Source: Hyphomicrobiales bacterium
Lineage (GTDB): Bacteria; Pseudomonadota; Alphaproteobacteria; Rhizobiales; Rhizobiaceae
Reading direction: 5' to 3'
NCBI GenBank assembly: GCA_900468805.1
Contig: UEIF01000008.1
Location: 120,797-184,796 of the forward strand
DNA length: 64,000 nucleotides
Each line of letters begins with the position of its first letter. Position 1 is the stretch's first letter. Both the position numbers and the translations under genes were made by a program. The notes under the pieces are model-generated. The model made no database searches, was not told where the DNA came from, and saw only the letters and a program-made list of their open reading frames with translations. Below, piece after piece: positions 58,930 through 64,000 of the stretch.

Positions 58930-61327
58930 GCCTGTCCGCCTTTCTGGCACTATCGTCTCATTGGCGCCGCAAGCCTCTCCAGCTCCTGACCCTGGTACTC
59001 GGCATTGCTCTTGCTACGGCACTATGGTCTGGTGTGCAGGCGATCAATGCCGAAGCGCGGGCGAGTTATGCCCGCGCGGCCTCGGTGCTGGAGCAGGGCG
59101 GGCTCCGGCAGATCGTCGCACGCGATGGAAAGGGAATTCCTCTCCAAACTTATAGCCGCTGCGACAGGCCGGATGGGACGTCTCGCCTGTCATCGAAGGA
59201 TCGATCAAGGTCGGACCTGCACGGCTGCGGCTCGTTGGCATCGAGCCCCTGACCATGCCGAAAGACCAGCATGGTTTCTCGATCGCCATCAACTCCAACC
59301 TGAGCAACTTCCTGTCGGGCAGGGAACTCATCGTTGCGGCGGCGACCGCAGAAAGGCTGCGCGGCGCCACGGACATGAGCATTACCATCTCGGATGAAAT
59401 TCCGGAAGATGCAGCTTTCGTGGATATTTCCGCGGCGGAAAAACTGCTGGACATGCAGGGAAGGATCAGCCGTCTGGTCGTTGCTCGTGACCAACTACCT
59501 GATCTGGAGCCTCTCGGAAAAATCGCGCCGGAAGTCATGCTGCGCCAGAACGACCATCCGAACGCCGCAAGGTTGACCGACAGCTTCCATCTCAACCTCA
59601 CAGCCTTCGGGTTTTTGTCCTTCATTGTTGGACTGTTCATCGTCTACTCGGCTACCGGACTGTCATTCGAGCAGAGGCGCGGGACATTTCGAACGGTGCG
59701 CTCTCTGGGGGTCTCGTTGCGGGCGCTGACTGTCATGCTGGTCATAGAGCTCGGGGTTCTGGCCTTCCTGTCAGGAGTGATCGGCATTGTGCTTGGCTAC
59801 TTTGTTGCGTCGGCCTTGATGCCGGGCGTCGCTGCCACGTTGAGAGGTCTTTTCGGTGCGTCAGTCTCGGGATCGCTTTCGCTACGGGCGGACTGGTGGC
59901 TCGCAGGACTGGGGGTTGCTCTTGCCGGTACCGCCATTTCCTCGGCGCAAAGCCTGTGGCGAGTGTGGAGACTGCCCCTGTTGGCGGCTGCCCAGCCAAG
60001 GGCATGGGCGAGGTCGTCTGCACGTGGGTTGGTGCATCAGGCCGTTGCCGGTGGCCTGTTGCTCATTTTGGCGATCCTGCTTGCTCTTGCTGGATCCGGT
60101 CTCCTCGCGGGCTTTGCGATCCTTGGCTGCCTTTTGCTTGCAGCGGCCTTGATGCTCCCACCTATCATCGCTCTTGCTCTTGTGGCCGCAGAGGGTGCAT
60201 CGCGCGGCGCCCTCGTCCAATGGTTCTGGGCCGATACCAGACTGCAACTGCCAGGCCTTTCTCTCGCTCTGATGGCGCTGCTTCTGGCGCTGTCCGCCAA
60301 TATCGGGGTCGGAACAATGGTGTCTAGCTTCAGGCTTACCTTTGTGGGCTGGCTCGATCAGAGACTGGCCGCCGAGCTTTACGTGACCGCAAGAGATGAA
60401 GAAGAAGCCAGGCGGCTGCGCGCGTGGCTGCCGCAGCGTTCGAAGGCTGTCTTGCCAATCTGGAGCACTGAAGGCGAAGTATCAGGCGAGGACTTACAGA
60501 TTTATGGGGTCGCGGATGATCCGACCTACAGGGACTATTGGCCCCTGATTTCCGCCGATGCCGACGCCTGGGACCGGGTCGCAGCCGGACAGGGAGCGCT
60601 CATCAACGAGCAGATGTGGCGGGCGGGATTGGCAAGGGTGGGCCAGACCGTCACTCTGACGGGTGGGTGGAACGTGTCGATCGTCGGGGTCTACTCCGAT
60701 TACGGCAATCCGAAGGGACAAGTGATGGTCGGGATAAATGCGCTGGTGGATCACTATCCCGACATATCGAAACTTCGCTACGGCATACGGGTTGAGCCCG
60801 CCCAGGCACAAGATCTCAAGCGCGGGCTCATTAACGAGTTCGGCCTACCGGAAAATGCGGTCGTCGACCAGGCGGCTCTCAAACAGCAGTCGTTGGCAAT
60901 TTTCGAGCAAACTTTCAAAGTAACCGGCGCGTTGAACGTACTGACGCTTGCGGTCGCTGGATTTGCGATGTTTTCGAGCTTGCTGACGCTCTCGGGCATC
61001 AGGCTTCCTCAACTGGCGCCCCTTTGGGCACTTGGTGTGCGACGGCGTGACTTGGCGCTTTATGAGGTTCTCCGGACGCTCGCGCTGTGGATTGCGACTT
61101 TCGTTGCCGCAATACCCGTCGGTCTGGCACTCGCCTGGGTCCTGCTAGCAATTGTTAACGTCGAGGCGTTCGGATGGCGATTGCCAATGATTCTCTTTCC
61201 GTCCGATTGGCTTTGGCTTGGGGCTATTGCGCTTGCCGCTGCACTCCTGTCCGTTCTGGTGCCTGTCCAACGCCTGGCAACGATCGATCCGGCGGACCTG
61301 CTGAGGATTTTCACCTATGAACGCTAG
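58926..61327 (+). pseudogene. FtsX-like ABC permease (AttF/AttG-like), one frameshift
   Basis: Restored, this is an 800-residue permease with an N-terminal helix (FLALSSHWRRKPLQLLTLVLGIALATALWSGVQA), a periplasmic domain, two blocks of FtsX helices (HLNLTAFGFLSFIVGLFIVYSATGLSFEQRR and GALNVLTLAVAGFAMFSSLL) and the C-terminal LAWVLLAIVNVEAF. Near 59158 the frame moves by one base: ARDGKGIPLQTY must join LRQAGWDVSPVIEGSIKVG. As written, a short N-terminal peptide and a 690-residue remainder from ATG 59255 are made. Length modulo three fits one missing base. Confidence 0.85.
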
Positions 61328-62387
61328 AATCGTTCTCACTGTCCTCGGCGCATTGGCTGTGGCCAGCTTGCCGCAAAGTGCCCCCTCGCAGGGATTTGCA
61401 GGGCTCGGTTCGGATGCCCAGGGTTTTGCAATGCCTCAACGCGGACGCATAATCTCCCTTCCTTCCGATCATGGCCCGCATCCAGACTACAGGATCGAGT
61501 GGTGGTATGTGACGGCCAACCTAATGGATGATGATGGAAAGCAGTATGGTGCGCAGTGGACCCTGTTTCGATCGGCTATGGAGCCGGGAAACCGAAATGG
61601 ATTTTCGGACCCGCAAATCTGGATGGGTCACGCTGCCCTAACGTCAGAGAGCCGCCATTATGTGGCAGAGCGCCTCGCCCGGGGCGGGGTTGGACAGGCA
61701 AATGTCACGGCCGCCCCATTCCGTGCCTGGATCGACGACTGGGAAATGAGGGGTACGGCTGTCCCAGGTGCCGACGGGCTCGCAAACATATCGTTAAGCG
61801 CGGCAGGCATTGATTTCGGCTATACGCTCAATCTTGAGACGAGCAAGCCAGTGGTTCTTCAAGGCGACCGTGGATATTCCGTAAAATCTGCCAAGGGACA
61901 GGCGAGCTACTATTATTCTCAGCCGTTTTATCTGGTCTCGGGCACAATTAAAATCGGTGGCGCCGACGTGCATGTTAGCGGAAAAGCGTGGCTCGACAGA
62001 GAGTGGTCGTCCCAACCACTCTCTTCCGATCAGACGGGGTGGGACTGGTTTTCATTGCATCTGGAAGGCGGTGAGAAGGTGATGGCGTTCCGCCTCCGCG
62101 ACGACAGAGATGGGTTCATCTCCGCGACGTGGATTTCGCCCGACGGTCAAACCGTTCCCCTCTCTGGCGACGCGGTCAAGCTCGAGCCGGTTCGACATGC
62201 GAGCGTGAACGGCCGACAAGTTCCGGTCGCGTGGCATGTCCAGATTCATGAAAAGTCACTTGATATAACAACCGAACCCCTCAACGACCAATCGTGGATG
62301 TCGACCACAACGCCTTATTGGGAGGGGCCGATTGCATTCTCGGGGACTTCGTCAGGGGTTGGATATCTGGAAATGACGGGCTACTGA
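61317..62387 (+). CDS. AttH/CrtC-family lipocalin-like protein (putative carotenoid 1,2-hydratase fold)
   Basis: A 356-residue protein with a signal-like N-terminus (VLTVLGALAVASLPQSAPSQ). It has the family landmarks FPSDHGPHPDYRIEWWYVTANL-type (here LPSDHGPHPDYRIEWWYV), QWTLFR, WMGHAALT, QPFYLVSGTI, GKAWLDREWSSQPL and GWDWFSLHLEGGEKVMAFRLRD. Members are AttH and CrtC-like lipocalin dimers, and the WLDREWS motif is typical. It overlaps the permease by 11 nt. It is probably a periplasmic carrier or hydratase for a lipid handled by the ABC transporter. No carotenoid genes are near. Confidence 0.9.
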   Translation: MNARIVLTVLGALAVASLPQSAPSQGFAGLGSDAQGFAMPQRGRIISLPSDHGPHPDYRIEWWYVTANLMDDDGKQYGAQWTLFRSAMEPGNRNGFSDPQIWMGHAALTSESRHYVAERLARGGVGQANVTAAPFRAWIDDWEMRGTAVPGADGLANISLSAAGIDFGYTLNLETSKPVVLQGDRGYSVKSAKGQASYYYSQPFYLVSGTIKIGGADVHVSGKAWLDREWSSQPLSSDQTGWDWFSLHLEGGEKVMAFRLRDDRDGFISATWISPDGQTVPLSGDAVKLEPVRHASVNGRQVPVAWHVQIHEKSLDITTEPLNDQSWMSTTTPYWEGPIAFSGTSSGVGYLEMTGY

Positions 62388-62623
62388 AGAACGGTGCTTG
62401 TCAACACGAACGCGCACCGACCGTCGATGCGCGTCACCCGGCCGCCGATGCAGGTGCCGCCTCTTCTCCCGTAAACTGGTTTTGCAGGTGCTCCTAACCA
62501 TCGCCTTTTGATGATCTCGCGCCTTTGTGGGGCAAGAACAGTATGTGCGGTGCCTGTAAGGAATGCGCCGACGCATTAGCGCAAGCGTATCCAGCGCGGA
62601 ATACAACCGCCTGCAGGATCCAA
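62388..62623. other. Short convergent intergenic region
   Basis: Between AttH-like and the small minus-strand gene. No gene is recognised. Confidence 0.3.
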
Positions 62624-62827
62624 TTATTCTCCTTTGGCTCCTAGCCCTCTCGGACCAGTCAATTGCGTGACACCATCACCGAGAGATGCAAGCGCATCCA
62701 TTGTCACGGCAAGTGCCGACATCAGCAATGCGATGTCGCGGTCATTCTCGCCCCTGGACAGTTCGCGAACCCTGGAATGGAGCTGACTGCTTACCGTGCT
62801 GAGTTGGGCGAATGTTTTCTCGTTCAT
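62624..62827 (-). CDS. Hypothetical small helical protein
   Basis: A 67-residue helical protein: MNEKTFAQLSTVSSQLHSRVRELSRGENDRDIALLMSALAVTMDALASLGDGVTQLTGP. GGAG lies 7 nt before ATG 62827, and an alternative start is 62884. No domain is recognised. A partial stress-promoter-like GGAAC with a poor -10 lies about 45 nt upstream. Confidence 0.55.
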   Translation of the reverse strand: MNEKTFAQLSTVSSQLHSRVRELSRGENDRDIALLMSALAVTMDALASLGDGVTQLTGPRGLGAKGE

Positions 62828-63011
62828 AGCGATCTCCAACGGCATAAGCTTTCTAAGCGTTGGATACGAATTTCGTTCCCTCACAGCCCCGAAAGAACGA
62901 TCGATTTGCGTGATAGGTGGCCACCCTGGCAGACTGGCGGTCTATCAAGACGCGTCCTTCGCGCTGACGGGATGCGAGTGCTATATTCTCGTTTAGGAAT
63001 TGCGGGGTCGT

Positions 63012-63218
63012 TCAGTCAGGAGAGCCACTGGTTGACAGCGCCATCGCCGGCCTCGATTGCCCATAACGGGGACCCAGCAGGCATACGGCCGCCGACAGGA
63101 GCATGAGAGCCATTCCGATGACATTCCTCGGCGCGCCTGCTTCGCTGGCTATGAAAACGCCGGTAGTTACCGCAATCGCGGGGGAAACAAACGCGAAGCT
63201 GCCAAAGCGGGTCGGGCC
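63012..63218 (-). pseudogene. C-terminal fragment of an EamA/DMT-family transporter
   Basis: The frame reads GPTRFGSFAFVSPAIAVTTGVFIASEAGAPRNVIGMALMLLSAAVCLLGPRYG and stops at 63012-63014. This is the last two helices of a ten-helix EamA (drug/metabolite) exporter, preceded in the same frame by a TAA. The rest of the gene is absent. Confidence 0.6.
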
Positions 63219-63339
63219 TTACCCTGCCGGGTTGAGTAATCGCAGGGGTCTCACGGCATGCATGTTTTGCTGCTGAATGGCGCCAACGGTTCCTGTCCGG
63301 TGCCTTCTCGTTTCTTAGCGTACCAACCACTCCGGCTTT

Positions 63340-63365
63340 GGAACCACTCGGCTTTAGCAGGTGTT
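63340..63365 (+). promoter_or_regulatory. EcfG/RpoE2-like promoter motif upstream of the last SDR gene
   Basis: GGAAC (63340-63344), a 17-nt spacer and TGTT (63362-63365), 105 nt before the ATG at 63471. Confidence 0.42.
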
Positions 63366-63470
63366 TGAGGCGATGACCGTGGACGTGACGCGCTTTTGGC
63401 AACAATCGACGCCATGGTCTCGCGGCCAGCCCCGTTGAGAGCCGCGCACTCGCCCCCTCTTGGAGATGAT

Positions 63471-64000
63471 ATGACGTCAGGTGTTGGACTAGTGACCGGA
63501 GCCGGGTCCGGAATCGGCAGAGCGGCGGCGATTGCGCTCGCCGCAGATGGATTCAATATCGGCGCGCTCGGTCATACCGCGGCGGAGCTTTCCTCTACAG
63601 TGGATGAAATCCTCGCCGTTGGCGGAAAGGCGATTCCGCTTTTGGCTGACGTCTCCGATGAGCAACAGCTGCAGAGTGCCGTCAGCCTCCTGGTGCGGAC
63701 ATTTGGTCGTTTAGACCTTGTCGTTGCCAACGCTGGTATTAACGGAGTCTGGGCTCCGATCGACGACCTTACGCTCGAGGAATGGAACAGGACGATCGCC
63801 GTCAATCTAACCGGCACCTTTTTGACCATCCGCGCGACAGTGCCCGAGCTGAAGCGTGCCGGAGGAGGTTCGATTGTCGTGGTCTCGTCGATCAACGGAA
63901 CAAGAACGTTCACCACACCTGGTGCGACAGCATACACAGCAACGAAGGCCGGCCAGGTCGCGATGGTGCAGCAGCTTGCCCTAGGCTCCAGACTCAATCA
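63471..64000 (+). CDS. SDR-family oxidoreductase (5' part, runs off the window)
   Basis: From ATG 63471 behind TTGGAGATGAT the frame stays open to the window end (176 complete codons). It has the nucleotide site LVTGAGSGIGRAAAIALAADGFNIG, VANAGINGVWAPI, the Ser motif VVVSSINGTRTF and the start of YTATKAGQ, where Tyr and Lys are the catalytic pair. It is a classical short-chain dehydrogenase, and the C-terminal substrate part is not visible. Confidence 0.92.
   Translation, partial: MTSGVGLVTGAGSGIGRAAAIALAADGFNIGALGHTAAELSSTVDEILAVGGKAIPLLADVSDEQQLQSAVSLLVRTFGRLDLVVANAGINGVWAPIDDLTLEEWNRTIAVNLTGTFLTIRATVPELKRAGGGSIVVVSSINGTRTFTTPGATAYTATKAGQVAMVQQLALGSRLN

Noticed and set aside
1..64000. Insertion sequences, integrases, att sites, CRISPR arrays, tRNAs
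   Set aside because: I looked for transposase motifs, terminal repeats with target duplications, regularly spaced repeats and cloverleaf folds and saw none I could support.

Overview
This is a high-GC alphaproteobacterial window, most probably from a large accessory replicon of a member of the Rhizobiaceae (Rhizobium, Sinorhizobium/Ensifer or a relative). The evidence is the gene families: two Ku genes with two LigD-type ligases, an opine/amino-acid oxidase trio, HWE kinases, DUF982 and other small rhizobial families, and an AttH-like operon. There are also repeated GGAAC-N16/17-NGTT motifs of the EcfG/RpoE2 general stress sigma type. I see no rRNA, tRNA, replication gene, CRISPR array or intact transposon.

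Layout. 1-6.7 kb: a catabolic operon with a 2Fe-2S protein, two FAD oxidoreductases and a complete polar amino-acid-type ABC importer, divergent from a MmgE/PrpD gene. 6.9-9.5 kb: a DJ-1/PfpI protein and an apparently circularly permuted ROK kinase. 9.8-20 kb: a DNA-repair island with two SRAP/YedK-type proteins (one behind a LexA-type box), a wrecked dinB, LigD with one frameshift, a protein with two HARP-like repeats, a DUF4334 protein, a ligase-only LigD and two Ku genes. 20-23.5 kb: an unusual receiver-Crp fusion, a truncated receiver and a PAS-HWE kinase. 25-29 kb: manganese catalase, a ferritin-like DUF892 gene with an amber codon, and a trehalose-synthase-like GH13 enzyme. 30-36 kb: a LOV-HWE blue-light kinase, an esterase, small unknown genes (one behind a LexA-type box), and an AraC/MFS pair. 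36-43 kb: small stress-type genes and pseudogenes (adenylate cyclase, hsp20). 43-46 kb: GGDEF-EAL and HD-GYP proteins. 46-57.5 kb: envelope and stress genes (entericidin, hsp20, MscS, SDR, DUF4142, GlsB, orphan NuoB, low-complexity secreted protein). 58-62.4 kb: an AttEFGH-like ABC transporter/lipocalin operon. 63.5 kb to the end: the start of an SDR.

Two regulatory themes tie the window together. About sixteen EcfG/RpoE2-like promoter motifs lie in the right orientation, nearly all close upstream of genes for catalase, GH13, SDR, DUF4142, GlsB, NuoB, entericidin, DJ-1 and ROK proteins and several unknowns. The segment therefore looks like a general-stress-response island, consistent with its HWE-family kinases. 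Two LexA-type boxes (GTTC-N7-GTTC) add an SOS layer in front of the Cys2-less SRAP gene and one unknown gene.

Many genes carry single-base indels, several at homopolymers (ligD, dinB x4, hsp20, FtsX-type permease and others), and at least three have in-frame stops. Real decay of an accessory region and homopolymer sequencing error are both possible, and raw reads would separate them.
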